Source of the DNA: Schoenoplectus triqueter | Taxonomy: Eukaryota > Streptophyta > Magnoliopsida > Poales > Cyperaceae | Assembly (NCBI GenBank): GCA_964058805.1 | Contig: CAXKVV010000062.1 | Coordinates: 434,001-498,000 of the forward strand | Direction: 5' to 3' | DNA length: 64,000 nucleotides | Part shown: positions 50,401 through 52,055 of the stretch, piece after piece | How positions within the stretch are numbered: the first letter of the stretch is position 1 | Layout: every line of letters begins with the position of its first letter | Notes under the pieces: generated by a model | The model's input: the letters and a program-made list of their open reading frames with translations, nothing else | Databases searched by the model: none | What the model was told of the DNA's origin: nothing | Translations under genes and position numbers: made by a program

Positions 50401-52055
50401 GACTTGGTAACATTGAGTGTAAGTACATTTTGATAATATATATCGATTGAACAACACATAATTACATAATCAGAGATTCTTTTTTATTATTGCCCAAATT
50501 AAGCTAGGGCATATCAGAAAGAACCAATCAATAATCAGAGATTCTTTTTTTTTTCCTTTTTTTTATAAGCAGAAAATTCCTTATTTTGTTGTTTTTTTTT
50601 TAAATGAGGTCGGTACTATTATTAGTATACTCATCAATTTAAAGAATAAGAAAATAATTTTCTTGTAATACACATTGTATTTCTAATTTTAGGTTGACCT
50701 AGGGGGATTGCGCCAAGACCTTTCAAAGTTATATGTGCAAAAAATCTATAACAGAATCCGTTGCCCGGGAAATAAAGGAATTGATTTGGAAAAATTGGGC
50801 ATCGCTTAATGGCGAATTCGTCGGCAATTCTGCTTTTGAAAAGTACTTGAAACGAGTTGCTTTAAATATCCCATGCATCGCATGTCACAATGTATTTATC
50901 CACACGAAGATGGATATGCAAACCCAGAAAAAAGATACCAAGGATCAAGTCAAGTCATTATTGCTTGATCCAAATATGTTAATTTAAATTGATGTGATGG
51001 GCTAATGGCAATAAATATTAATTATAACTAGCTACTTGAATTTAAATGAATTGGTAGTATTTTAGTTTATTTTTTTTATCTACATGTACTTGGCTACTTC
51101 TAATTGGTACCAGAACTTCCCTCATAGGATAAGAAGTAAGCTGAAAACTGACATAAGGGTATGACTGTGGCGGATCAAAATGTTTCCATAACTCTTAGCA
51201 AATTGGACTTCCTTTGACTTTATATATTTCTTATTACGAAGATGTCAGATCATTAAAATATTTTGTCGATACATTCCTTTAGTGCCTTGGCTTGACAAAG
51301 TTATATCTATTATGATGTTGGATCATTTGAAGATCATATAAAAAAGTTGATTAGTGTCCATATTTATTCTGGATTGTGCAAATGGATAAAATTTTCCATC
51401 AATTAATCAATATTTATTAATCATTACATTCAATTCACTTTTGAATTTAATAGTTCAAAGCAAAGTAAATATGGATATCGCTCAAAGCAAAGTAAATATG
51501 GGTTCAAAGCAAAGTAAATATGAGTTCCCTACTATTACATCGCTTTCAAGTAAATATGAGTTCCCTACTATTACATCGCTTTCGATATCGCTCTATCAAT
51601 CTATTCTTTTATATATTTACATTTTGAAATTATTATATATATAATATATAATTTTGAATTAATAAAGATGGTCGCCACAACGCGCGGGTACCTAACTAGT
51701 AGCATATAATTCTTACAGTAACTTAATTAATACCAAGCTAATATTGCACAATTAGGCGCGCAAATTAGCAGGACTCAAAATCTGCATTGATTTTTCAATA
51801 GATCTAGCAATTTCAGCAGACAAGTTAGTACTTTCTAAGAAGAACGAATATATGGGGGGTTGTGGAAACCAATACATGGATAGAGATTTAACAACTACCG
51901 CTGCTTTGTGGACCAATGATGGAGATCACAGTGTAGTTCTCCATGTCCTTGACGAAACTCGCAGTTTCACTTGAGAACTTGCCATCTCCACTGATCATCT
52001 GTAACTTGCCATCTCCGCTGAACAACATCCGTATCTTCCCACGAATAGCCTCCAT
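508..52055 (-). CDS. RHD3/SEY1-like ER-shaping GTPase, 20 exons, 3' end outside window
   Basis: Spliced gene model joining 20 exons (listed separately), 1965 nt, 655 codons, no in-frame stop. The family (plant ROOT HAIR DEFECTIVE 3, yeast Sey1p, functionally atlastin-like) are ER-membrane GTPases that fuse ER tubules. Seen here: G1 GPQSSGKS (residues 48-55), G2 QTTKGIW (77-83), G3 DVEG (96-99), G4 RD (170-171), then FAISSEKIW (about 266-274), matching the FAFSAEQIW segment of RHD3. A helical region follows as two related modules, residues 285-478 and 479-655. The start is fixed by a TAA directly before the ATG. Introns reach 11.3 kb and are full of transposons, while all exons and splice sites are intact, which argues for a functional gene. 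The C-terminal helical part and the two membrane segments expected for the family are not in the window. It is clearly diverged from canonical RHD3, so the exact role is inferred. Confidence 0.85.
772..1183. repeat. Foldback MITE, family A (GAGCTTAAGCTCA type), decayed
   Basis: The ends TAAAGCTAGCGTGAGCT and the reverse complement of AGCTCATACTAGCTTTA form imperfect terminal inverted repeats. The arms extend inward (aaatgatcatctctaaattt near the left; a decayed mirror near the right). Same family as copies at 31.5, 43, 43.2, 44.5 and 45.8 kb. Confidence 0.6.
1535..1712 (-). CDS. RHD3-like gene, exon 19 (module 2, exon d)
   Basis: 178 bp encoding [20 protein letters not shown] ... [15 protein letters not shown] ... 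DNTPIGA. It is the counterpart of exon 14 with identical length and phase. Acceptor CTCTCAG, donor GTAAGT. Confidence 0.83.
1985..2430 (+). repeat. 5' LTR of copia element 1
   Basis: Starts TGTTGGAACTACAAGTTGAC, ends TTGTCA. It carries an extra near-duplicated purine-rich piece (about 2236-2285) relative to the 3' LTR. TATA-like TTATAAAAAG at 2190-2199 probably marks the U3/R region. Confidence 0.85.
2474..2803 (+). pseudogene. copia gag N-terminal fragment
   Basis: 109-codon frame with [20 protein letters not shown], the copia gag N-terminal motif (usually KL.G.NY..WS). It ends in a premature TGA. The gag continues in other frames (AKDVWDAI near 2835; [12 protein letters not shown] near 3160). 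Confidence 0.75.
4086..4885 (+). pseudogene. copia integrase remnant
   Basis: The gag-pre-integrase motif [11 protein letters not shown] at about 4087 is followed by integrase-core pieces: [18 protein letters not shown] near 4540, [19 protein letters not shown] near 4635-4690 and [10 protein letters not shown] near 4770-4800. Several stops interrupt it. Confidence 0.75.
5480..6992 (+). pseudogene. copia reverse transcriptase and RNase H remnant
   Basis: RT pieces appear in several frames: [18 protein letters not shown] near 5550-5620 and a [12 protein letters not shown] active site near 6040-6058. From 6342 to 6992 an open frame of 216 codons starts [19 protein letters not shown] and includes RNase H ([18 protein letters not shown]). 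The glutamate of the usual SSAEAEYR motif is replaced (IVKAKFRG), so the RNase H is not expected to be active. Confidence 0.8.
7000..7417 (+). repeat. 3' LTR of copia element 1
   Basis: Starts TGTTAGAACTATAAGTTGAC, follows a GAGGGGGAA polypurine tract, ends near TTTTCA. Recognisably the same as the 5' LTR, with scattered differences. Confidence 0.85.
7475..8660. mobile_element. CACTA-type non-autonomous element, right end lost
   Basis: The left end CACTATGACAGAAATGA aligns with the terminus of the related element at 29646 (CACTACGAGCGAAACGA). Sub-terminal palindromic units of the TTTAGCAACGGTT / AACCGTTGCTAAA type recur at 7500-7790 and 8420-8645. The core near 8040-8110 (GCGGCCATAGAAAA) matches the core of the 28.4-29.6 kb copy. 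No clear CACTA end on the right, so the right border is approximate. Confidence 0.6.
8870..9560. other. GC-richer block of unknown origin inside an intron
   Basis: Compositionally unlike its AT-rich surroundings; holds phrases such as tttcggcc and accggggcgggttcgaac but no usable open frame. It could be an LTR or promoter fragment of a Gypsy-type element, but no terminal repeats or PBS were found. Confidence 0.35.
9677..9755 (-). CDS. RHD3-like gene, exon 18 (module 2, exon c)
   Basis: 79 bp encoding [20 protein letters not shown] and ENTLLS, one codon shorter than exon 13. Acceptor CAAAG, donor GTGAGT as in exon 13. Confidence 0.8.
10391..10473 (-). CDS. RHD3-like gene, exon 17 (module 2, exon b)
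   Basis: 83 bp encoding [20 protein letters not shown] and MWAEDMN, diverged copy of exon 12 with identical length and phase. Acceptor CGCAG, donor GTTATA. Confidence 0.78.
10648..10760. repeat. Fragment of the GGGTC-type inverted-repeat element
   Basis: GGGGTGTCAAAATTTTGACC followed by GATCCAACCGGAACTTGACTC, the same end motif (gggtgtcaa...gacccgaccc) as the elements at 12.47-12.90 and 25.05-25.46 kb. Only part is present. Confidence 0.45.
11286..11354 (-). CDS. RHD3-like gene, exon 16 (module 2, exon a)
   Basis: 69 bp, 23 codons, [20 protein letters not shown] then QEK. Diverged copy of exon 11 with the same length, phase 0 borders, acceptor TTGTAG and donor GTATG. Joining exon 15 directly to this exon keeps the frame. 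Confidence 0.78.
11355..12465. other. AT-rich intron sequence
   Basis: Contains an (AT)n run at 11359-11388. No coding potential, and no remnant of a GTPase exon or of C-terminal RHD3 exons was seen, which matters for deciding whether modules 1 and 2 belong to one gene. Confidence 0.5.
12466..12899. repeat. GGGTC-type inverted-repeat element (MITE-like)
   Basis: Ends are GGGTGTCAATGGGTCGCGTC at left and the reverse-complement motif GGTCGGATCAATAATTGACA at right. The centre shares attaaatatttattaattat and aataaaatattaattaattt with the element at 25.05 kb. Confidence 0.6.
13062..14614. mobile_element. CACTA element, non-autonomous, 1553 bp
   Basis: The left end CACTGCAACATATCTGAG is degenerate. 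The right end is the reverse complement of CACTATGCAAAAAACAAGTA. TAA is present directly before and after (13059-13061 and 14615-14617), the 3-bp target duplication typical of CACTA elements. Sub-terminal repeats of the type AAAACCGTTAG / CTAACGGTTTT run along 13150-13420 and 14385-14590. The short open frame at 14144-14431 looks fortuitous, so no transposase is encoded. Confidence 0.7.
14690..14949. repeat. Relic of a short CACTA-like MITE
   Basis: The right end, reverse complement CACTTCTAGAATTTGTTGTA, matches the end of the element at 42426-42735 (CACTACTAGAATTTGTTGTT). The left part is decayed (gcgcgtgtatttaag). It abuts the small Helitron. Confidence 0.45.
14953..15424 (+). mobile_element. 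Small non-autonomous Helitron, 472 bp
   Basis: Begins TCTATACTATTATATAAAGC and ends GCGCGGGTATATAGCTAG, inserted between A and T, which are the hallmarks of Helitrons (5' TC, 3' CTRR, A/T insertion). Both ends match those of the 3.6-kb Helitron at 48090-51699. No coding capacity. Confidence 0.8.
15622..15791 (-). CDS. RHD3-like gene, exon 15 (module 1, exon e) with 11-residue triple repeat
   Basis: 170 bp. It completes a glycine codon and ends [12 protein letters not shown] in phase 0. Its middle is three in-frame copies of a 33-bp unit (15658-15690, 15691-15723, 15724-15756), each encoding about [11 protein letters not shown]. The counterpart, exon 20, has one such region and is 48 bp shorter. 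Acceptor TTTCAG, donor GTTCAT. A longer open frame on the same strand here (about 15561-15806) is out of phase with the splice sites and is not the gene frame. Confidence 0.8.
15658..15756 (-). repeat. Three 33-bp tandem units inside an exon
   Basis: Units at 15658-15690, 15691-15723 and 15724-15756 differ by a few substitutions. Each encodes 11 residues (about [11 protein letters not shown]), so the array keeps the frame of exon 15. Confidence 0.9.
16281..16976 (-). pseudogene. LINE C-terminal region with zf-RVT
   Basis: [20 protein letters not shown] (16722-16976) is the G.G..IRFW.D.W motif downstream of plant LINE RTs. 16281-16520 holds [20 protein letters not shown], the zinc-binding zf-RVT motif (C..C..ETI.HLF..C). 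Confidence 0.8.
17581..17894 (-). repeat. 3' LTR of the young copia element
   Basis: 314 bp, identical to the 22062-22375 copy. On the minus strand it starts TGAAAGGAGTAAGCTGTTG and ends TTTTTCTGACA. Confidence 0.95.
17904..22007 (-). CDS. copia gag-pol polyprotein, intact, 1367 aa
   Basis: One frame encodes every part needed for copia retrotransposition. Order: gag N terminus ([10 protein letters not shown], about residue 17), gag core (about 60-190), CCHC zinc knuckle [14 protein letters not shown] (about 258), aspartic protease [13 protein letters not shown] (about 329), gag-pre-integrase [11 protein letters not shown] (about 460), integrase with [16 protein letters not shown] and [10 protein letters not shown] (D, D, E), reverse transcriptase with [11 protein letters not shown] (about 1045), RNase H with SDSDMAGD and SSCEAEY (catalytic acids kept). 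An 8-residue motif LTRSQWEA occurs twice between gag core and zinc knuckle (about 200 and 214). ATG at 22007 lies 41 bases inside the PBS. Full length for the family and no stop, so it may be active. Lineage within copia not assigned. Confidence 0.95.
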   Translation of the reverse strand: MARVNIPIQYPILNDTNYGLWAVKMKLILGTLGVWEAVEGKESSTKEKDQAALAAISQSVPDSIVMTIAEKETAKEAWETIRQMSVGEDRVRKARAQVLKRQFDRMIMADSTSIVEFSQNLMNIIGEIRSLGVEMKDSAVVEKLFSAVPDKFLPIIGTIEQWGNMATMSVAEAIGRLRVFEESLRGRKQHREEDGKLMLTRSQWEAKEEKELLLTRSQWEALTLKEKNTDESDSKGGWQKRENEKKPYRKFDKSKIKCFNCSVYGHFASECRKPKRERANLVEKEEEEEPVLLMHEVIKTRGNESNNNTTTEISENLHIGEIVKEKEHIWYLDSGASNHMTGCREHLTNFDTNIQGGVKLGDGSEVSIGGRGTVMIRSRAGEKVAIDDVYFIPKLTSNIISLGQLEERGCKVKIEDGWLTILNKDGKLIIRVQRSRNRLYTLKLELMKPICLKVNVEPDVQVWHARYGHLNFQALRKLHQEGMVEGLPGIEATGEVCSGCLIGKQRRSPFPQEAGFRAEKALDLMHGDLCGPLTPPTPAGNRYFLLLVDDYSRYMWIELLKYKNEAFSAFEGVKEEIEVEQSTKLKAFRTDRGGEFSSTEFVDYCKRKGVKRYLTAPYSPQQNGVVERRNQTVLGMVRCMLKNKCVPAEFWGEAAATAVYILNRAPTKSVTGMTPYEAWYKRKPRVDHFRVFGSIVHVKVTTPHQSKLADRSLKMILLGYEKGSKAYRVYNPMTKKVHVTRDTVFEENKVWDWKFEGTGTRTPPGTGLNLEEEFGGGENEHQPENESDDQSRLEQIAPIVELEEDPEGIEMEDTQEESHGTPLRLRSLDEIYSETEPIQLNCTELCLIGMEEPKGFVEAAEDVNWRSAMVEEINSIHENQTWSLVEPVDGQRVIGLKWVFKLKKNAEGKLMKHKARLVAKGYVQQQGIDFDDVFAPVTRMETIRLIAVVAVQQGWLLHHMDVKCAFLNGELKEEVYVMQPPGFEVEGKEQHVLRLHKALYGLKQAPRAWNAKLDSTLRQMRFERRELEHAVYKRSKGGDIILISVYVDDLLITGTSETEIAQFKLEMKEKFKMSDLGLLTYYLGIEVQQLGDVTVLSQENFAKRILKECRMEDCNPVQAPMEPRLKLSKNSRSNPVDQTKYRSIVGSLRYLLHTRPDLAYSVGIVSRFMENPKAEHMAAVKHILRYVKGTITLGCCYRRSPKEERNFVGYSDSDMAGDVDDRRSTTGVIYFLGENAVSWFSRKQKVVALSSCEAEYIAAASAACQGVWLESLRGDLLSQQTQKIKLRIDNKSAISLCKNPVYHDRSKHIDTRFHYIRQCVEEGKIEVEHVGTGDQLADLLTKSLGRAKFQDLRERIGVTEIKMAQRA
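22062..22375 (-). repeat. 5' LTR of the young copia element
   Basis: 314 bp, directly followed on the minus strand by TT and the PBS TGGTATCAGAGC. Identical to the other LTR. Confidence 0.95.
22482..22964 (-). pseudogene. LINE reverse transcriptase core
   Basis: [20 protein letters not shown], then [14 protein letters not shown] (usual KLDI.KAYD.V.W) and [14 protein letters not shown]. At its end the usual YADD box appears as [11 protein letters not shown] in an adjoining frame (about 22486-22520). Frame breaks show it is dead. Confidence 0.8.
24279..24599 (-). pseudogene. LINE endonuclease N-terminal part
   Basis: [20 protein letters not shown], then [13 protein letters not shown], the standard opening of plant L1 apurinic-type endonucleases (SWNVRGL..., LQETK). 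It continues, after a break, at 23811-24116 with FTWSNGR and ISSQWS. Confidence 0.8.
25049..25460. repeat. GGGTC-type inverted-repeat element (MITE-like)
   Basis: Left end GGGTGTCAATAGGTCGGGTC with GGGTC tandem pentamers; right end GGGTCAAAATTGACAACCCT. Internal GACCCGACCC runs near 25150-25200 and 25360-25385. Better preserved than the 12.5-kb relative. Confidence 0.65.
25465..25640. repeat. Partial copy of MITE family B
   Basis: Contains CGGTGAGTCGTGAAGTACAA and ATCTTTGTACTTTGCATATC, the arm motif of family B (cgaagtaca...tttgtacttcg). Only one arm is present. Confidence 0.45.
25830..26300. repeat. MITE family B copy with flanking (AT)n
   Basis: The left arm GACTATAATGTCGTGAAGTA and the right arm TACATCATGAAACACCATAA are imperfect inverted repeats; inner arms share aaattttacat/atataatttcatctccaa motifs. 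Flanked by (AT)n at 25844-25867 and 26300-26372. Confidence 0.55.
26360..26530. repeat. Truncated MITE family B arm
   Basis: GATGTTATGGTGCTTCGCGA then TTTTTGTACTTCGTGTCCGT and ATTGGAGATCAAATTTTATA. One arm only; the right side runs into the GC-richer block at 26.55 kb. Confidence 0.5.
26550..26935. other. Possible organelle-DNA insert or other foreign block
   Basis: About 385 bp with much higher GC content and no plant-repeat features, between a MITE arm and the (CA)n/(AT)n tract before exon 14. The minus strand holds a 78-codon open frame (26576-26812) beginning [15 protein letters not shown]. The texture resembles plant mitochondrial DNA, but I cannot identify a locus, so the origin is a guess. 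Confidence 0.3.
26935..26987. repeat. (CA)n(TA)n microsatellite
   Basis: CACACACACACACACA followed by a long TA run, directly beside the splice donor side of exon 14. Confidence 0.9.
27060..27237 (-). CDS. RHD3-like gene, exon 14 (module 1, exon d)
   Basis: 178 bp, starting [20 protein letters not shown] and ending DDNTDTAA plus one base. It corresponds to the RHD3 helical segment around PTFQSMLGHIRSGAL. Exon 19 (1535-1712) has the same length and phase; 27 of 59 residues are identical, including ILSSA and KLD..AIE. Acceptor CGCAG, donor GTAACT. Confidence 0.84.
27880..28195. repeat. MITE family C copy, decayed
   Basis: AATGAGTTATTTTCACAATG at left and internal mirrored motifs (tttgatagtctatcaaa, ctttgatggaccatca, catataattt / aaattatatgaa), shared with 31125-31443 and 57736-58100. 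Confidence 0.5.
28415..29646. mobile_element. CACTA-type non-autonomous element, about 1.2 kb
   Basis: The right end is the reverse complement of CACTACGAGCGAAACGATCT. The left end CATTAATTATAGTGAACGAT is degenerate but shares the GAACGATCTT core. Sub-terminal palindromes (TTTAGCAACTGTTCCTTGAA and mirror GGAACCGTTGCTAAA) at 28440-28710 and 29395-29620. The centre (GCGGCCATAAAAAGC, about 29008) matches the 7.5-8.7 kb copy. No transposase. Confidence 0.65.
29827..29908 (-). CDS. RHD3-like gene, exon 13 (module 1, exon c)
   Basis: 82 bp encoding [20 protein letters not shown] and LERELLH, matching RHD3 YDTEAMYFDEGVRSSKRQQL. Counterpart in module 2 is exon 18 (79 bp). Acceptor ACACAG, donor GTGAGT. 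Confidence 0.84.
30518..30600 (-). CDS. RHD3-like gene, exon 12 (module 1, exon b)
   Basis: 83 bp with the core [14 protein letters not shown]. It ends two bases into an Arg codon. Same length and phase as exon 17 (10391-10473), which has [14 protein letters not shown]; 10 of 27 residues are identical. Acceptor TTGCAG, donor GTAAAT. Confidence 0.8.
30707..30775 (-). CDS. RHD3-like gene, exon 11 (module 1, exon a)
   Basis: 69 bp, 23 codons, beginning [18 protein letters not shown], at the place of RHD3 VATVRCEEIANEK. It has the same length and phase as exon 16 (11286-11354), and 12 of 23 residues are identical by hand count. Confidence 0.78.
30869..31015 (-). CDS. RHD3-like gene, exon 10 (GTPase/helical-domain junction)
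   Basis: 147 bp, 49 codons. It contains [12 protein letters not shown] and MPADQK, matching FAFSAEQIWKVI and LPAHK of RHD3, the segment that links the GTPase to the helical region. Acceptor CTGCAG, donor GTTGTT, phase 0 at both ends. Confidence 0.87.
31125..31443. repeat. MITE family C copy
   Basis: Ends CAATCTTTTCATAATGACAC and the reverse complement of GTGTCATTATCTAGATTG form terminal inverted repeats. Inner arms include aaattttatgaaatttaatt and its mirror aaattacatgaaatttg. Confidence 0.65.
31480..31935. repeat. Foldback MITE family A copy with (CT)n/(AT)n flanks
   Basis: The left end GAGTAAAGATACCGTGAGCT and the right end AGCTCACGGTATATTTACTC are inverted repeats, and nearly the whole element folds back on itself (aaaatatcaaatcatctcta versus tttggagatgatttgatata). 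Flanked by GA/CT and TA microsatellite tracts. Confidence 0.75.
31940..32290. repeat. MITE family B copy
   Basis: The left arm TTGTGGTGTTACGCGTTGTA and the right arm ATGCTATACGTAGCACCGTA are imperfect inverted repeats. The centre has mirrored ttagaatatttactattttttagatag motifs. Confidence 0.55.
32517..32573 (-). CDS. RHD3-like gene, exon 9
   Basis: 57 bp, 19 codons, [19 protein letters not shown], matching VVALSSYEEKEEQFKEQ of RHD3, near the end of the GTPase domain. Acceptor TGCAG, donor GTACGT, phase 0 at both ends. Confidence 0.82.
32829..32903 (-). CDS. RHD3-like gene, exon 8
   Basis: 75 bp, 25 codons, [20 protein letters not shown] then DNYFE, matching IWDSV...ETPLSDFFNVE of RHD3. Acceptor GTTACAG, donor GTAAAC, phase 0 at both ends. 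Confidence 0.83.
32904..34070. other. AT-rich intron sequence
   Basis: Intron between exons 7 and 8. Has (TA)n at 32921-32938 and TACATACA repeats near 33330-33365. No genes or recognisable transposons seen. Confidence 0.5.
34073..34397. mobile_element. Tourist/Harbinger-type MITE, 325 bp
   Basis: Terminal inverted repeats GAGCATTTTCAATGGG and the reverse complement of CGTTGGAGATGCTC, flanked on both sides by TTA (34070-34072 and 34398-34400), the 3-bp TTA/TAA duplication of PIF/Harbinger MITEs. Confidence 0.8.
34490..34930 (-). pseudogene. copia gag relic
   Basis: 100-codon minus-strand frame (34584-34886) with [20 protein letters not shown], the UBN2-type copia gag core (LL.SLP..W). It is followed in another frame by CWKCHKT then SEC, a damaged CCHC zinc knuckle with a stop and the His lost. 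No LTRs found near it. Confidence 0.7.
35765..36145. repeat. Direct repeat pair, about 110 bp each
   Basis: 35770-35885 and 36040-36150 share ctatttatctaaattattta / ctatttatgtaaattgttta and atcaatagaatctata. Inserted between the two halves of the LINE relic. Confidence 0.6.
36196..36465. repeat. Tandem duplication, about 150 bp period
   Basis: TTTATCCATAGATGCTTTTT recurs at about 36208 and 36360, followed each time by the same run up to ttcacgactttatatccata. A smaller nested repeat (tccaattaaaattatgtttc) lies between. Confidence 0.8.
36900..37709. other. Intron sequence without identified features
   Basis: No gene seen; 36856-37116 has an open frame on the + strand with no recognisable similarity, likely the tail of the LINE relic. 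The rest is AT-rich. Confidence 0.4.
37710..37757 (-). CDS. RHD3-like gene, exon 7
   Basis: 48 bp, 16 codons, [16 protein letters not shown], matching TPLENLEPVLREDIQK of RHD3. Acceptor ATGTAG, donor GTACGT, phase 0 at both ends. A micro-exon that only the family alignment reveals. Confidence 0.85.
38136..38204 (-). CDS. RHD3-like gene, exon 6 (G4 RD motif)
   Basis: 69 bp, 23 codons, encoding [16 protein letters not shown]. The Arg-Asp pair is the G4 guanine-specificity motif of atlastin/SEY1 GTPases (RHD3: RKTTLMFVIRDKTR). Acceptor TTGCAG. I chose donor GTAGAC after GAG because reading on gives a stop 13 codons later and because exon 7 continues the family alignment from this point. Confidence 0.85.
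38459..38494. repeat. Poly(A) tract
   Basis: An uninterrupted run of about 36 A residues. It precedes a moderately GC-rich block that leads into the eL29 pseudogene, so it may mark a retroposition border. Confidence 0.85.
38820..39040 (+). pseudogene. Ribosomal protein eL29 (RPL29) gene fragment
   Basis: (CT)n at 38822-38857 looks like a 5' UTR. ATG at 38934 opens [17 protein letters not shown], then TAA TAG. Plant eL29 starts [20 protein letters not shown]. After the stops ACATCAAGAAGCACAAGCG still resembles the GIKKHKR codons, then similarity is lost. So this is a truncated, frame-broken copy of the cytosolic large-subunit protein eL29. No intron remains between the ATG and the conserved KKHTAHNQ part, which together with the poly(A) nearby suggests retroposition, although the poly(A) is on the upstream side. 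Confidence 0.75.
39090..40895. mobile_element. Possible 1.8-kb DNA element with GGGGA-rich ends
   Basis: The left end has GTCCCCATTCTAATTTTGGG with gataaat; the right end has TTTTGGGGATAAAATATGGG then GACAAATGATTGGGGACTA. These are imperfect inverted repeats. The interior is AT-rich with two tandem units (see next). No ORF. Borders and class uncertain. Confidence 0.4.
40447..40860. repeat. Two tandem units of about 200 bp
   Basis: Shared phrases: attgatataaataa, caatttagaagctg/caatttagatgctag, tcatttagtattaata, aataacagtcaaag and actcttgatagt occur in the same order in 40447-40655 and 40660-40860. Confidence 0.75.
40900..41878. other. Intron sequence, no identified feature
   Basis: Includes gccgattccgagttaaatcg and its partial mirror gattcggaatcggccgg near 41170-41230. 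A 106-codon open frame at 41508-41828 on the + strand shows no family motifs. Confidence 0.4.
41879..41942 (-). CDS. RHD3-like gene, exon 5
   Basis: 64 bp encoding [20 protein letters not shown], matching [20 protein letters not shown] of RHD3. Acceptor ATATAG, donor GTATGT, ends in phase 0. Too short for ordinary ORF finding; identified from family motif order and splice sites. Confidence 0.85.
42080..42150 (-). CDS. RHD3-like gene, exon 4
   Basis: 71 bp encoding [20 protein letters not shown], matching [20 protein letters not shown] of RHD3. It ends two bases into a Met codon that is completed by exon 5. Acceptor TTGTAG, donor GTTAGT. Confidence 0.9.
42426..42735. mobile_element. Short CACTA-like MITE, about 310 bp
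   Basis: The left end CACTACTAGAATTTGTTGTT and the reverse complement of the right end, CACGACTCCTAGAATTTATT, are terminal inverted repeats; sub-terminal AGCGTGTGTA and mirrored ACACACGCT recur. Target duplication not clear. Confidence 0.6.
42870..43130. repeat. MITE family A, partial copy
   Basis: Inverted arms tttcgagttttctaagtcgc and gtgacttagaaaactcaaaa around a hairpin centre, then TTTGAGTTAAACTCACGGTA. The left end is missing. Confidence 0.65.
43188..43598. repeat. Foldback MITE family A, full copy
   Basis: Ends TAGTAAATTTCCGGTGAGTT and the reverse complement of AGCTCACCGTAGATTTACTA. Arms mirror along their length (CCTCCGTGAGCTTAGCTCAA versus GAGCTAAACTCACGGAGG). Flanked by (AT)n. Confidence 0.75.
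43640..44036. repeat. MITE family B, full copy
   Basis: Left AGTCGCGAAGTACAAAACG; right TTGTACTTCGCGACTATGGT. Arms include tttggagaccaaattttaca and mirrored ataaaatttggtatccaaat. Directly abuts the next family B copy. Confidence 0.7.
44039..44428. repeat. MITE family B, second full copy
   Basis: CTATGGTGCTTTGCAAAGTA at left and TACTTTGTAAAGCACCATAG at right are near-perfect inverted repeats. The arms mirror through tgatccgaa/cttggatcgatg and the ataaaatttggttt core. Confidence 0.8.
44466..44840. repeat. Foldback MITE family A, full copy
   Basis: Starts TAGTAAATATACCATGAGCT with aagctcatagaggcc and ends TTTTTGAGTTAAACTCACGG followed by TATATA. Arms mirror through aaatcatctctaaattttaa. Confidence 0.72.
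44841..45466. other. AT-rich intron with short direct repeats
   Basis: atttgatccgcctaaa...gaatattt and cccaacaacaacttattaat recur near 45220-45340. No gene. Confidence 0.45.
45467..45563 (-). CDS. RHD3-like gene, exon 3 (switch I and G3 motif)
   Basis: 97 bp encoding QTTKGIW, then [12 protein letters not shown] and CDGRERGE. This is the most conserved stretch of the RHD3/SEY1 GTPase domain (RHD3: QTTKGIWLANC...MDLEGTDGRERGE). The G2 threonine and the G3 DxEG motif are intact. Acceptor TATATAG, donor GTAGCT, ends in phase 0. Confidence 0.9.
45783..46210. repeat. MITE family A, decayed copy
   Basis: GCTAGTATGAGTTTTAACAT at left and TGAGCTTAAACTCATAGCAG at right form imperfect inverted ends; arms are diverged. 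Confidence 0.5.
46315..46381 (-). CDS. RHD3-like gene, exon 2 (P-loop end)
   Basis: 67 bp encoding [14 protein letters not shown]...LDAAKGR, matching GKSTLLNHLFGTNF...MDAFKGR of RHD3. It completes the split G1 glycine codon from exon 1 and leaves two bases of the next arginine codon. Acceptor CTAG, donor GTAA. Tyr56 replaces the usual threonine after GKS, a change next to the nucleotide site that is worth noting. Confidence 0.85.
46382..48089. other. Intron 1 sequence left of the Helitron
   Basis: Contains a GGTATC/GGAATC microsatellite-like stretch at 46588-46625 and a GC-richer block at 46980-47350 with caatcacacggagattcgtg and gggaggggaggatgttgg. That block resembles an LTR or promoter fragment but no repeat ends were found. 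Confidence 0.4.
48385..48850 (+). pseudogene. Exon-like fragment captured in the Helitron, unrecognised
   Basis: CT-rich leader (ctctctctcccaat...) followed by an open frame ending [20 protein letters not shown] and a second one ending [20 protein letters not shown] content is higher than the surroundings. I cannot name a parent gene. Confidence 0.35.
50694..50990 (+). pseudogene. Exon-like fragment captured in the Helitron, unrecognised
   Basis: After a TTTTAG acceptor-like site the + strand reads [20 protein letters not shown] then [18 protein letters not shown] and a stop; another frame (50733-50987) is open for 84 codons. It looks like one exon of a host gene with later stops. Parent unknown. 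Confidence 0.4.
51452..51590. repeat. Short tandem repeats in the Helitron 3' part
   Basis: tcaaagcaaagtaaatatgg occurs three times (51453-51520); aagtaaatatgagttcccta with ctattacatcgctttc occurs twice (51510-51590). Confidence 0.85.
51899..52055 (-). CDS. RHD3-like gene, exon 1 (start codon and most of the P-loop)
   Basis: 157 bp, residues 1-52 plus one base of codon 53. ATG at 52055-52053 is preceded by an in-frame TAA. It encodes the SGDGKF...[11 protein letters not shown] segment that corresponds to the DGDGTFN...VSIMGPQSSG start of RHD3. The donor GTAGTT follows AGCG, so the glycine codon before Lys54 is split in phase 1. A near-repeat, SGDGKLQM then SGDGKFSS, looks like a short tandem duplication of the conserved GDG motif. 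The N terminus is short, without the usual leader before the GDG motif. Confidence 0.82.

Larger units (their letters stand above)
48090..51699 (+). mobile_element. Non-autonomous Helitron, 3610 bp, carrying foreign segments
   Basis: 5' end TCTATATTATTATATAAAGC and 3' end CAACGCGCGGGTACCTAACTAG, flanked by A and T. The first 25 bases (TCTATA.TATTATATAAAGCATC) and the CAACGCGCGGGTA near the 3' end match the 472-bp Helitron at 14953-15424. No Rep/helicase frame. The interior has pieces that look like gene fragments: a CT-rich leader and short frames at 48385-48850, an exon-like segment at 49060-49200, and one at 50694-50810. It lies in intron 1 of the RHD3-like gene. Confidence 0.75.
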
